The notes beneath the pieces are model-generated. The model was not told the origin of the DNA. It made no database searches and saw only the letters and a list, made by a program, of their open reading frames with translations. Source: Glandiceps talaboti (lineage: Eukaryota; Hemichordata; Enteropneusta; Spengelidae). From it: a stretch of DNA of 37,500 nt. Below, piece after piece: positions 9,970 through 22,002 of the stretch. A program made the position numbers and the translations under genes. The DNA lies in contig NC_135557.1 in the NCBI RefSeq assembly GCF_964340395.1, forward strand, positions 9,202,960 to 9,240,459, written 5' to 3'. Numbering within the stretch: the stretch's first letter is position 1; each line of letters starts with the position of its first letter.

Positions 9970-12279
9970 TACCATAAATGACCTAAATTGTAACTTATAT
10001 GTAAACAATAAAGTCATATGCTTCCATTAAACTATTTTTGACTAGGCAATGTGGTTATTTTCACCATCAACTGACCACAATATGTAAATGTCTAGCTTAA
10101 TCTTCATTCAACTGATTACAGAATTAAAACTACTTGTCTGATAGCTTAGAGAAGTGGACGAAATTGTCGAAATATGAAATATTCAAAATATTGATCCATG
10201 ACACATCCCCTTAAAATTATTCCCCAGGAAAGTTGCCTCTGGTAACTAATTAGAAAAGGGTAAAACATAGCAATGTATTGGACGAATTCAAATTATCTTT
10301 CTGCCAGCATGCAGCTAAGCTAAGAATTAGGATATAAAAATATGAAATAAAGTGACAAAAATAGTTTATGTTGTTAAAAATACAGACTGGGATAAAAACA
10401 TATAACATGGTGAATATAATATGATATTGATTAACATATAATATATGTGCTTAAAATAACAAAGCATGAAAGTCTACTAAACAAGCGACCTATCGGTCAG
10501 AATAGCTCTGCTGTTCTGTTTAGTTTTTATTTTGGTAACATGTAGAAGTGGTTCAGTTGTTCAGCTCTTCACTATGCAGTTTTGTTTTAGCGATGTAATA
10601 AAGTGGTTAGTGGTTTCATATGATGTCTCACTATAAAACTCATTTGACACGGAAAGTTTGTAAAATACTGTACTTTTATACCATAGTCACCATTTTATAA
10701 AAAAAATCTACTGTTATGAAAATTACACAAAATCTCAGAAAAATAATGACTGGGAAATGCACACACACACACAAACACAAACACACACACACATCCCAAA
10801 GGATTTTTGAGGTTGGCTATAATTCCAGTGTCTTACAGCTTTAACCCTGGAATAATTTTGAGGCAATTCGAATTTCAATTTTCAATTTACCAAAATCACT
10901 GTCAATAATTGTCAACAACATTCAACTTGTAGTAGACATAATATCTTACGGAGTGTCTTGTGACCGGCGCCTGTCAGCAGACTCGGACATTTTTTATCAT
11001 CATTCCATTGTTTTTAAACCTTGTACTTAAAATGTCATAATATTTATAATTCACAGCAAAATACCTCAACATGCCTCACCTCGCTCGTACTCAAGGCAGT
11101 CCCAGTATGATCACTGACATGACCAGAGAGAACCTTTTCGGATTTACATGTAAAACAGGGAAATATACTCAAAACCTAGTGCAAAGTCTGAAGCCAAATT
11201 ATTGTTGTAATTATTTTATTGAATTTTACTTGCAAATATTTGCATTTTGGAAATGGCAAGACATGTTCATGTCGTTTACATGGTAAACTGTCGGCCAGTA
11301 AACAAAGTTTGGTCGATTCATAGTACTTCAACGCATGCCTAGGGCCTGGGCAGGCCTTGCCTTCATTCTCGTTCACTGTCACTCCAAATTGCAAGACAAT
11401 ATAGAATTAATCACAAGTTACATGTTATCTGAAAACATCAAACTTTTATATAGGGTCTGAAGTGGGATTTTAGTGAATACCAAGTACTCCCTCATTGTTG
11501 CTTGCTGTGGAAAATCGCCCGGTCAAATGATGTCAGCTTCAACTTCAAGGTCAAATCAGTCGCTTTCTACCGAAAATTCTTGAACGGACCGTTACACAAT
11601 GATCCTACTAAATTTACTTACCATGGTTATTCAAAACACATAAAAATCCACCTTTTTGTGAAATTTTTAAACTTTCCGGTCTGTATTAAGGAAACTATGA
11701 ACGAAAAACAGGGTCAAAATTTCTGGGCCTCAAGTATGCGTCCCGAATTCGTTGGAAAATCGGTATTCCTAAATGTGATTTTTTTTCACTGGCATGACAG
11801 AAGAGAGGTCAGTTGAGGTTTAGGCGTTTACAGTATCTAAAATGGTGGACTCCAGTGAAAGTTACGGCGAGTTGAAAATACCCAAGAATAAGGCCCGTGA
11901 GCAGCCATTCAAAGTGTAACGGCCGTGAACTGAAGGATAGGTTGTATGCAAATGAGGGTGTTGCGGACTGGCTGATTATGTAGAAGGGGTGCAGAATTTG
12001 GATTTGAAGTTTACAACCCTGTTTCCAACAAACACTTGTCATTTGGGCGAACAATGCGTAGAATTATGACTATAGCACATATTACATTGCTTGTTTGACA
12101 TCAATAGTGTCTTTTGAAAATTGGCAGTTTACTCAAAGTCTCGTGGACTGATTTCCAATATGGTGTCAGTCACAATGCTCATTAACATATTTTTTTTAAT
12201 AAATTACAAAAAAAATCATCATAAATAGGAAAGAAGATGTGCTGACTTAAAATTAACAAATCTGAGTAAGCTACCCTCT
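9970..12279. other. Intergenic stretch with dispersed repeats, no gene recognised
   Basis: Contents: a (CA)n/(CAAA) run at 10759-10792, the dispersed repeat copy at 11805-11900, and a segment near 10060-10200 that loosely resembles 12735-12890 (shared cacaatatgt and gacgaaatt blocks). Plus-strand readings at 11071-11286 and 11502-11816 have no recognisable domain and look like chance. Confidence 0.5.
11805..11900 (+). repeat. Dispersed repeat, partner of 1783-1855
   Basis: It matches the reverse complement of 1783-1855 through gtcagttgaggttta and atctaaaatggtg. It is followed by GC-richer sequence that the partner lacks. Family unknown. Confidence 0.65.
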
Positions 12280-12530
12280 GCGCATCAACATATCAGATAT
12301 CAAAGCAATCTGACAAGTAGTATTTCAGGAAATGATGAAAATATCATTTTTTGAAAAAACAATCATAAACAATTGAAAATGGCACAGATCAACTTGGCAA
12401 GATGATGAAAATAAAAAAAAGTTGACAGACACCTATGATTCACTTATAATCTATACCTCTATACCCGCCTATACCTAAAGCTACGCTTTCAGCTTTCGCT
12501 GACAGAGGAGCTAATAAAAATGGAATGTTT
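12280..12530 (+). repeat. Dispersed repeat, SINE-like, partner of 30900-31235
   Basis: It contains atatcaaagcaatc followed by a ttcag..gatga segment, and ends ttcgctgacagaggagctaa. The segment at 30900-31235 has the same order (atatcaaagtaatcc, tttcagagaaga, tttcgctgacagcagaacta). This order resembles a common invertebrate interspersed repeat with a conserved caaagcaatc...gagctaaaaa frame. Family assignment is from pattern memory only. Confidence 0.5.
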
Positions 12531-12539
12531 AACTCAACC

Positions 12540-15500
12540 TCCCTGGACCATTCTCCATTGCGGAATTTCAAAAAACTTTTACTTTAAAATTATTTTACAT
12601 TACGTGTTTTTATATTATTAGTCAATGAAGTCATATGTGACTGGATGTAAGCAAACTGTGACGTCATTGGGCTGTTTAGGATACCAACGAGGTAACTTAT
12701 TCTGTGAAAACTCAATGAGATTGTTTTAATACTCAACTGATCACAATATGTCAATGCCACCTTGTATGCTCATCAGTCAACCAATAAGAGCCGAGGTTAA
12801 AAGTAGTCACCCAATTGTAGAAGTAGACTTGATATATTTTATACATAGGGACGAAATTACTGAAATAATCAATATTGAAATATTTGTATGTGGCAGTACA
12901 GGTGTCCCTGGGCCTGAGACTGTGTCCTCTCCCAGGTAAGAGCTAACCACACTCAAACTGCGCCCTCAACGACGATCGTGGTTTTAACATGTGTCTGCTC
13001 CGCTTATTGATAACATGCCACTGATTAACATTTGCAATATCAACTTCTTGGTATAATTTAATAATTTTCAGTGAAAATATTATGGTCATCTGATCAAAAA
13101 AATAATACTTCAGTTACAACCTCTACAGTTTTAAGATGGTAACAGATTGAAAACCAAGATTTTGCTCAATGTTAAACATGCCAGACATCACCTACATATA
13201 ATATTAATCAACATATACAATGTCATTTTAAGTACTTAGCAAACTGTAGTGAATATATCTGTGGTTAATTGATGAAAAAAGTCACGGTTGCAATTAGGGC
13301 AGAGTTAATCTCGGTTTTGAAATATATATAACACAAAACCCTAATTTGGTATATATGTACTTATTGTAATACACATTTTATTTGATCTTGTGTCGATTGC
13401 CATGCAATAGTAAAGTCACTGAATACATATGCCTTGTTGATAAAATGCAAATAAAATGAAAACGAAACAACAGCCGAAACTAGCACAAACACTGAAGGTA
13501 TCATCTAGCAATGAGTCTGAATACAAACAGAAGCCTGAGTTGATACTAACTAACAGAACAAAATTGGCATGCTTAGAGAAACAGAAAGGGAGAAGATTGC
13601 CTGTAACTAAATTGGCATGTTTAGAAATACATAGATGAAACAAGGGAGAAGATTGTCTGCAATACTCTATAACCAAATACTTATAACAAATTCTAATCTT
13701 ACATATGGTTACGTTCTAACCCAAATTTAAATGACAATTGATGAGTTATTATTAAGTAGAAATTGAAATATTATTCCAAAACAATAGGCAAAATTATAGG
13801 ATGATTGTCAGCCCTATGAACATACAATCTAAATATAATAAAATGAGAAGCGGTTTCATCAAGGTGACCATTTTAGGTCAAATACGACATTTATTTTTGA
13901 CCATATGACATTGTATGAGAAATAGAAAACAACAGAAATCCTCTAACAGGACTCTTCCATAGGAACACCAAATGACAAAGCAAGCTGATAACTTGTTTAG
14001 AAGTTGAAGATTTCAAAAAATTGAAGGACTAGGAATAAAATGTGTACAGCGAAGGGCGTCAGCAGACAAAAAACCTATCCCAATAAAGATCTGCTCAGTG
14101 GTCACTAACAGCGGACCTTGTATTGAAGGGAATATAATAAGGGCATGGCTACCAAACCGTATAGTACAGTGGCTTGTTAGTGCCATTGAATGATTTAGAA
14201 TTTCGTATAGATACTTGAGATCAGTATCATTGCTATACGTTATATCCATATTGTCTAAATGTGGTCACAAACTTTACTTGCGGACACCTTTGCAGGTAAA
14301 ATAGTCTCAATTAACCCTAAATAAGTGACATGAAGTGACATGATATGTAATGATTGGTAAGCGTATACACTGTAAGTACTCAACCCCCCCCCCCAAAAAA
14401 AAAAAAAAAAAAAAAAAAAAAAACGTACTGACCAAAACTTGTCAATGAATAAGTCCGACAAGTTGATAAGAGGCGAGATCAATAGTAGGATCACAACTGA
14501 AATTGCTTAAAAACCCACCACACCATGAAGAATTTTTTTTATTTTGTTAGCCTACATTGAACTATTAATCTAGATTCTAACTATACGATGTTTTAGATAT
14601 CGAACCAATTATGCATCTTAAATTTCAATCTAAATTTCAGTGCAAAATATTCATACTTCATTGTGCCGGAATGCAAATGTTTTTTTAGTCTATTTTCCAG
14701 CATTGTTTTTAATACTTTATGAAAATAAAAAAGGTTTCATACCAATAGCAGCAATTAAACAAAACATTCAGTGCTTCATGTGTTGCACATTGCATGCACT
14801 AATTGAATTCGTAAGGATATTGAAGTTTTCCAAGATGAAATTCATTAAATGACAAGAGTCGAAACTAGATTATTTTGTATCGATGTTTGTATTGTTGTCT
14901 ACGCATTGACGGATGCCAAATTGTGTGTAATCTTCAGCGCAGGAATATGGGCTTCCAACACAAATGAGTATAATGTCTTTTTTATAGTGGCAAGCATAAT
15001 GTATGCAGCGCCCAAGGATTGACACTCAATTTAATGACAATGCATGCGTTGGTAGAGAACACCATTGCACTAGAAAATATAGACTATGATTCTCCCTTGT
15101 GACTGGTACTTCTCTGATGTTCTTCTACTTTCAACCTCTCTCAATGAACGAACATCATAATCGAGATTTAAAACATTTCACCAAACGAAAGATATTGTCA
15201 TATTGTGTAGATTGACCTACCTGGTGTTTCAAAAGATTTCAATCTTCCAGCAAGTCGAATCTGAATAAACTTTTCTCTGTGCCAGGGCATTTATAGTTTA
15301 TATTTCCCATCATCCCGTTCGTGATCTTATCGAAGTACATCGCTGTTCCGTCTTTTAAACAACACCCCCGGACATTTAGAATTAATATATTTTTAAACGA
15401 ATTTGTGAACAATCCACAAATTCAAAGACGTAACACTTTTAATGAATTTAGTTTATCATCTCATTTCTCAGCATTACCTAGCATTTCTGATAATTATACT

Positions 15501-16385
15501 AGTTCAACTGACATGGTAACAAATGGCAGCTTTAGTTCACTTGTTCCTACAACAAATGTCAATCTTACTTTAAGCGTTATTATTAATGTTAACATTTAGC
15601 ATGTATTTGAAAAATAAAAAAAATGTAAAAATATGAAAAACATAATTAATCATTGTGTTATCATTGTCTCAACCTAGGATTCTAAAAAAGAGTGCTTGCA
15701 AAAGGGCTATCAATTTTGTAATTTAAACCTATGATAAAAAAAAATAAATTCAAATTTCTGTATGATGTAAAGATATGAATCTAATAATGGAAGATTCATA
15801 CTATCATGTTCAAATTAAATGTCTTCCAAATCTCCAAGTTTGTTCACAATATAATATCGAAATTGCGAGTTACAGCGGTCTATTTTTTATACTTATTGCA
15901 ATTATAAAAAAATCTCAATAAAAAACACAGTTCATCTCAAATACTTTACTTATATGTGACTTAATGGTGACATGATTTAAAACTAATATGATCGTTGATG
16001 TTAGCTGGTTGTCGTTCAGTACAGAAGCGATGACAATACTGCTTTGAAAAGCTTCGTAATATTTCATCTCAAAAGTAAAGGTAAAGGTAGTTTGACACTT
16101 CACACCTATAGATCCCTACATACATGTTTTGACATGCATCCATCCTAATCGAGTCTGAACACAACATGACTAAAAAGGAAATGAAGGAATTAATCGCTTT
16201 GTTGGTATGACCCCCATCATTACTCATAAGGTGCATATTATTATATTCAATTCAGGTTGATTTCAAATCATCATTTTTTTTCACGATGTTTCATATTGGA
16301 ATTACAAATAACGTTGGGAACATTTAAAGCTTTTGCAATTGGAAATTGCAACCACGGTGTTAGATTCTTCTTGTCCAGTAAACGG
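12540..16385. other. Long intergenic stretch, no gene recognised
   Basis: It holds an imperfect about 50-bp duplication at 13558-13665 (aaattggcatg...ggagaagattg), a poly-C/poly-A tract at 14384-14423 that may be the tail of a retroposed copy, and otherwise AT-rich sequence. ORFs of 60-92 codons here show no domain, signal peptide or splice context. Confidence 0.5.
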
Positions 16386-16386
16386 G

Positions 16387-16463
16387 AATAGTAGTAGTAG
16401 TAGTAGTGGTAGTAGTAGTAGTAGTAGTAGTAGTAATGGTGGTGGTGGTGGTGGTGGTAGTGG

Positions 16464-16549
<86 letters not shown>

Positions 16550-16550
16550 A
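16387..16550. repeat. (AGT)n trinucleotide microsatellite
   Basis: AGT/GTA runs interrupted by GGT. They produce poly-Ser, poly-Val and poly-Leu ORFs in three frames on both strands, none credible as genes. Confidence 0.95.
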
Positions 16551-16693
16551 AAAGGTTAGCCAGGAAATACCAACATCGGTTTTCCTTGGTCTTTTAAGAC
16601 TCGGAAAACCTACGTAGCATTCAATAGACACTATAAACAATGTGGTAGCGGAGCAAGTAACAAGATAGGAAAACGAAAAATTAAGACTATCCA

Positions 16694-17160
16694 GTTGCAC
16701 CATTCTGGAATTCATCCGTGCGTATGTATGTACTCCTAAAATAACTACACAACTTTGAATAGCTTCATGATATTATTCCAACTAAAATCAACCGACTTTA
16801 TGGCCATATCATGTTTGGAACAGGCATCAGTTCTTACATACCCATCATTATTCTATCATCATTCTGTATGTGTAGGTATAAATAGACATTCGTTCGTTCT
16901 AAACGAGTCTGAAAAGGACTGCATTGAATGAGGATTGAAAGCTTTGTTCTTTTTACACCACCATTAACTATCGTCAGTACACAGTTTGATTAATCTAATA
17001 CAAAATATTACTACTCCTTTAAATGTCTATTTCTGCATGCCAAGCTGCAAGATATTTGCATTTGCCTTGATGAGCTGTAAAGTGTCTATACTTAACTAAG
17101 TAATGTATTGTACCTATATATACAATATATGTATACCTACCTATAAGATGTATGTATACT
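16694..17160 (+). repeat. Dispersed repeat A, body upstream of a minisatellite
   Basis: It is colinear with 24462-24900. Shared blocks include ccattctggaattcatccg, cctaaaataac, catcattctgtatgt, agtctgaa, cagtacaca and taatgtatt. Both copies run directly into the same 'tatacctatctatac' type minisatellite. It has no ORF. A central or terminal tandem repeat behind a conserved body is seen in some non-autonomous Helitron/Helentron and pearl-like elements, but I did not find diagnostic termini. Confidence 0.75.
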
Positions 17161-17562
17161 TATCTATACAGTGTATATCTATACCTATCTATACAGTGTA
17201 TGTGTACCCATCTATACAGTGTATGTGTACCCATCGATACAATTTATGTCTACCTACCCATTCGATGTATGTATACTTATCTATACAATGTATATCTATA
17301 CCTATCTATTCAATATATGTGTACCTATATATACAGTGTATGTATACCTGCCTATTTATACAATATATGTGTACCTGTCTATACAGTGTATGTGTACCTA
17401 TCTATACAATGTGTATACCTATCTATTCAATATATGTGTACCTGTCTATACAGTGTATGTGTACTAATCTATACGATGTATGTGTACCTACCTATTCGAT
17501 GTATGTATACTTATGTATTCAGTGTATGTGTACTTATATATATGCAGTGCATGTGTACCTAT
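17100..17562 (+). repeat. 22-24 bp minisatellite (array A)
   Basis: About 20 units of the type acctatctatacagtgtatgtgt, with variants. Overlapping Tyr/Cys-rich ORFs are translations of the repeat. It ends exactly where the LINE 3' tail begins. Confidence 0.92.
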
Positions 17563-17743
17563 CTATTATTATTTATTTATTTAAATAAATAAACGGCAGT
17601 GCATCCATTAAATGGCTTTTCATGCAATTTCAAGACAAAACAAATACAATACAGATTTAAAATACAAATATACATAACAGACACAAATTTAAGCTCTGTA
17701 CAATAATGACCATCTTGAGGAGAGAGTGCAAAGGGCATTAAAT

Positions 17744-19763
17744 TTATGAACTATTTGCAGCGATGGATGCCCTGTATCTGAAGGAACGAGAGTGGGCTTT
17801 CGGAATGTGGAATTTGGTCCTTGTATTGTATTGATGAAACGTATCATTGGTTGAAATAAGTTCAGAAAGGTACGATGGTACTTTGTTAATAATACATTTT
17901 TTGACAAGTTTATTGAAGTTGTGGTTATGTCGTTCTTGAATGGTTGGCCAATCAAGTCTAAGTCTGGCGGTAGTGACATGTTCAGACTTCTTTAGCCCAC
18001 ATTGGATGCGGACAGCGAAATTAATTATACGCTGCAAGCTGCCTTTTAATGTGATACTACAGTTTGAATAAACAGTGTCACAGTAGTCCAGGAGTGAGAA
18101 AACTGTAGCTGTGATGATATTCTTGCGAATTTTTTCAGGGATACAGCGTCTTGCTCTAGCCAGGGTAATAAGTCGATAACCACAAGCTCGACGGAGGTAG
18201 GCTATATGGTTTGACCATTTGAGTTCAGGGTCAAGTCTAAGACCCAAACAAGTCGCACTGGTGGTTGCCTGAATAACATGATCGCGAGTAGAGAGGGTTT
18301 TAATGTGATCTGGTATTTTCTGCAATTGTTGACGAGTGCCAAGTAACATGAATTGGTATTTAGAAATGTTAGGTTTGAGAGAGTTGGAGTGAAACCATGT
18401 TGTGAGATTGTTGATTTCATCGATCAACTCATCGTGTAAGGCATCTAAGTTGGAAATAGGAGCTGCTTTTAAGATGTTGATATCGTCAGCATAGCCGTAC
18501 ATTGGTGTATTAGATTGGAGCCAGAGTGGAAGGTCGTTGATATAGAGGGAGAATAGAAGTGGGCCGCAGACGCTGCCTTGAGGTACCCCGGTTTTAACAG
18601 GAATGTGATTTGAAGTGTAAGAATCAAGTTTAACACATTGAGTGCGATCAGTCAGGTAGTCTTTAAACCATGATATGGTAGTGGGGTGGATGTTATGGCG
18701 ATGAAGTTTTTGAAGAAGAATAGCATGATTCACAGAGTCAAATGCCTTTGATAAATCCAGCATTAGAATACACGAGATTTTCTTAGTATACATGTTGTCA
18801 AGAATGTCATCAGTTACACGTTGTAACAGGGTTGTTGTAGAATGTTTCGGTCGAAAACCTGCGAAGGTTGAGTGAAGAACATTATTTCTTTCGAAAAAGG
18901 AGCTAAGTTGCTTGCAAACCAGACGTTCCATGACTTTTGATAAGATGGGCAGTAATGAGATGGGACGATAGTTACAGATGTCTTGTTTGTCTTTCTTACC
19001 CTTCTTGAAGATGGGGACAATTGTAGCCTTTTTCCACTGTGTGGGCATAATGCCTTGGGTTATGGACATATTAAAAATACGAGTTAATGACGGAACAATC
19101 GCTGGCATAGAAAGTTTGATCAGGCGTGAGTCAATGTCATCAGTGGAAGATGATTTATTTAATGGCAGTGAGGATAATTCCGAATTTACATCCTCTTCAG
19201 AGACAGTCGAAAGTTGGAATTGAGAGCCAAGTGTTGGTATGTGATCTATCAAGGGGTCTGTCGGTTGAAGTTCATCCTGAACAAGCACACCAGCATTAGC
19301 AAAGTAGTTGTTAAAGTTATTTGCCAGAGGGATGGCATTGTCGTGGACAGGGAGAGTCTTATCTGATGGTTTAAGAAGTTCATTCGCCTTCTTCCAAACT
19401 TTGTGGCTATTGTTAATATTTTCAGATAGCAGTTCTTTGTAATAACGGCATTTGGCAAACTCAATCTCCTTCTTTACAAGGTTACGAAGTTTTATATAAT
19501 CGCACCAGTAAACATGAAGACGAGTGCGGTGGTGCATTTTACGAACCCAGTCGCGAAATCGCATTTTGTTCTTGATGGACGTAGTTATCCAGGGATTGGC
19601 TTTCGGACGAATGCGTACTTTAGTTATTGGAGCATGAGAGTCGAGAACTTTGTAATACAGAGAAGTCCAAGTGTTTAATGCTTCGTTTACTTCACTGCAA
19701 TGATCAATGTTCTCCCAGGGTACACGCTGGAGGTCATTTAAGAATTTAGTGGTGTCTATTTTC
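17744..19763 (-). CDS. LINE reverse transcriptase region of ORF2
   Basis: The frame is open from 19763 to the TAA just below 17744; the first ATG is at 19564, giving 606 codons. Reverse transcriptase blocks in order: NYRPISLLPILSKVMERLV, LDLSKAFDSVNH (near 18740), GVPQGSVCGPLLFSLYINDLP at 18527-18589, and the catalytic YADD at 18482-18493. The C-terminal part (RLDWPTIQERHNHNFNKLVK, then PSYLSELIS) has the helical thumb pattern of the CR1/L2 group. The frame joins the upstream endonuclease part exactly when the MITE and one TTAA are left out. It is expressed, if at all, from the element's own RNA. Confidence 0.9.
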
Positions 19764-20114
19764 TTAAAGTGGCCATATGGATGAGAATTTGGTATTTATT
19801 TTGGATTTTTATTTGATAAAAGTTTCACTATGTTTTTCTACTTGAAAAAATATTGTGAAATAACATATGCCGAGGCCATGTTCACATCTCAATAAACGGC
19901 AAAACATTAAACAATGTGTAAAATGTTTGTTATTGTACGTACAATAACAAACTTTTTACACTTTTTGCATCTTTTTGCAATGTATTGAATTATGAACATG
20001 GACTTGGTATTTGTTCTTTCGCATTATTTTTCAAGTAGAAAAACATGGTGAAGCTATTTTATCAAATAAAAATCCAAAATAAATACCAAATTCTCATCCA
20101 TATGACCACTTTAA
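19764..20114. mobile_element. MITE with TTAA target duplication, inserted in LINE ORF2
   Basis: TTAA at 19764-19767 and 20111-20114 flank a 343-bp body. Its ends are inverted copies (AGTGG(C/T)CATATGGATGAG and onward for about 55 bp), and its centre holds a palindrome (ttgttattgtacgtacaataacaa, split around 19938). Taking out the body and one TTAA gives an uninterrupted, in-frame LINE reading frame across the junction, which confirms both boundaries and the TTAA duplication. TTAA duplication is known for piggyBac and Kolobok groups; the autonomous partner is not in the window. Confidence 0.93.
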
Positions 20115-20762
20115 TACAGTGTATATGGTGGACAGTTCGAGGGGGACGTCTTCGGCATCGTTATAGTGGTAGAACTGTGTAAATCATGTAATGATCACTT
20201 AATGAAGAGTGTATAACTGATGATTTAATTGGTAGCAGGGATGTAGGAGTTATGATGAGATCGATCAATGATCTTGTGTTGGCAGTGACACAAGTAGCAT
20301 CATCAATATGTTGGGTTAAGTTGTGGATATCAAGAATTTCACGTAGCTTTTTTGATTCAGGTTTGTTACTTAATAGGTCGCAATAAAAGTCGCCGAGGAT
20401 CGCAAATTTCGAGGCGAAAGATTGATATGCGTATGCAATTGTTGCAGAGAGTTGTTCGAGACTTGAGACGGGAAGACGTGGTGGTTTGTACACACAACCG
20501 ACTGTGAACTTAAATGGCTTACTAATCTTGACCCACAGCTGTTCAATCTGATGGGGATCATTGTTATCGGAACATAAATTAGGTATTGTATTAATGACGA
20601 GATCATTACGGTAATAAATTGCAAGACCGCCATGTGAAGAATATCTTCGGTCATGTCTTATGAGGTTAAATCCATCGATAGCTAAAGAATCGGAGCTTGT
20701 GTTTTCACAAATCCAAGTCTCAGTGACTAGCAGAATATCAAAAATCTTTGAGGGATCCATGA
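20115..20762 (-). pseudogene. LINE ORF2 endonuclease region (AP endonuclease-like)
   Basis: The frame starting MDPSKIFDILLVTETWI continues with GFNLIRHDR, GGLAIYYRND, VGCVYKPPR, ILGDFYCDLL and ends SLSDHYMIYTV, the order of the exonuclease/endonuclease/phosphatase fold of APE-type LINEs. The catalytic-type motifs TETW, YKPP, GDFYCD (usually GDFN) and SDH are visible. A TAA at 20161-20163 interrupts the frame, which is otherwise open to the MITE junction at 20111. Confidence 0.85.
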
Positions 20763-21150
20763 GTTTTGATCAAGTGAGTTATTTAAGGATTGAATATTAA
20801 GATGACCACAGGTGAGGTGAGGAGTGTCTCGTAGTTGAAGATTGATACCTTCAGGTGGCAACAGCGAATCAGCATCTAGCATTGAATAGACGTCATCAGG
20901 GTTATCTTGTGGAATAAAATACGCATCACTAATTAAGTCAGATCCAGGGCCTGGATTTGACTCAATGTCACCAGCAATTGACAGAAACTTATAATTGAAC
21001 GATGATATCGAATTTGGATAGTAACGAATGCGTCTGTGGCTGTATTTTTCTTTCACAGAGATATAGGTGGATAGCTTACTCACTGTAGTTGCAGCTAGGT
21101 CAGGTCTTGTTGTGCTTACAATGAGAGTTGATGATATATGTTGTTAAACC
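20763..21150 (-). pseudogene. LINE ORF2 N-terminal part with 2A-like motif
   Basis: The frame is open from about 21150 to 20727. At 20946-20972 it encodes GDIESNPGP, the consensus of 2A ribosome-skipping peptides (D-x-E-x-N-P-G-P), preceded by FLSIA. It then reads HLTCGHLNIQSLNN, the usual start of a CR1/L2 endonuclease, and goes out of frame with the rest of the endonuclease at about 20763. Known: 2A-like peptides occur at the N-terminus of some APE-type LINEs of marine invertebrates. The region before the motif (RRIRYYPNSISSFNYKF) could act as a short leader peptide; no ATG is seen in frame. Confidence 0.82.
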
Positions 21151-21227
21151 ACGATCATGACGTCATACCATTGAAATCAGAGGTGATTATCCCACAGAGT
21201 TCCCTCCTGCCTATAGAGCTAATGCAT

Positions 21228-21315
21228 ACCTCCGGGTTATTCTAGAATTACCTCCGGGTTATTCTAGAACTACCTCCGGGTTATTCTAGAACTACCTCTG
21301 GGTTATTCCAGAATT
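21228..21315. repeat. Four tandem copies of a 22-bp unit
   Basis: Units start at 21228, 21250, 21272 and 21294, each beginning acct(c/t)(c/t)gggttatt and containing tctagaa (tccagaa in the last). They lie between the LINE 5' end and the 3' end of the Crypton-like gene, so they could be LINE promoter monomers or part of the Crypton element. Confidence 0.85.
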
Positions 21316-21432
21316 TACCCTGCTGGGTGAAATCCAGCTGTTATCAGGATGTGAAAAGAATGACATAATACAGAGAATTGGGAGACAGTATATTTTATTA
21401 TCATGGAAATTTTACAGCGTAATCACGTTTTC

Positions 21433-21611
21433 TCATTTTGATAAATTTATTGTAATATTCAGAGTGCACGAATCTTTGCAGGTGTTATTTTTGGAGGACG
21501 TTTTCTCTTCGGATGACAGGCTTATACTTCTTGGCTTTTCGCCAGACGTCTCTCCAAAGTCACTCGGGGGTACGACCCGCTGCATTTTGGCTAGTGGTTC
21601 TTGTGCACTAC
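21433..21611 (-). CDS. Crypton-like recombinase, last exon
   Basis: The acceptor TTCATTCAG is followed by two bases completing a Gly codon, then SAQEPLAKMQRVVPPSD, a Ser/Lys-rich stretch and CTLNITINLSK before TGA. A short beta-like 'C-x-hydrophobic-N-hydrophobic' tail is common at the C-terminus of this recombinase family. Confidence 0.65.
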
Positions 21612-22002
21612 CTGAATGAAGAAAATAACAGTAAATAATTTTTTCAAATATGATACAAGTAAACCACCGTTTTGGTTACATAAATAAAATGTGTAACTTT
21701 TTTTAGTTTTGTATTTTCCCTTATTTGCTAGACATAGCGATTGCACATTCTAAAAACTTGTACACGTTATTGGCAGTAGTGTATTCAAATAATGTCAAAG
21801 GATTGAAAATAATTTGTTTAAAATATTGTATAAGAAATAGTTTAATATTATAGTAATTGTAATTGATAGAAATGTGTTACTTATAAGTTATCGACGTCAC
21901 TAAGATTGTGAACATTTACAATAGGATAGGGTGGACTTTTATTGGGGCGGTCCGAGTTAATAGTGACAAGTAGATAGGGGACATTTCATGATAATTACTA
22001 AC

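Larger units (their letters stand above)
17565..21155 (-). mobile_element. CR1/L2-like non-LTR retrotransposon, nearly full ORF2, disabled
   Basis: On the minus strand, apurinic endonuclease and reverse transcriptase regions follow in the usual order, interrupted by a MITE at 19764-20114. The 3' end (17565-17740) is a short untranslated region ending in TTTATTTATTTAAATAAAT, compatible with the short-repeat tails of CR1/L2 clades. The 5' limit is set near 21155 because the reading frame is open back to a TAA there without an ATG, so the copy may be 5'-truncated. Lesions: a frameshift near 20763, a nonsense TAA at 20161-20163 and the MITE. The copy cannot make a full protein now, yet the RT half is intact and so probably young. 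Confidence 0.88.

Noticed and set aside
16302-16715. 137-codon Leu-rich and related Ser/Val-rich ORFs
   Set aside because: They depend on the AGT repeat; no sequence outside it has coding character.
17103-17592. 161-codon Tyr/Cys-rich ORFs
   Set aside because: Three frames of the same minisatellite stay open because the unit lacks stops; not a gene.
18978-19223. Plus-strand 81-codon ORF inside the LINE
   Set aside because: Shadow of the reverse transcriptase frame on the other strand.
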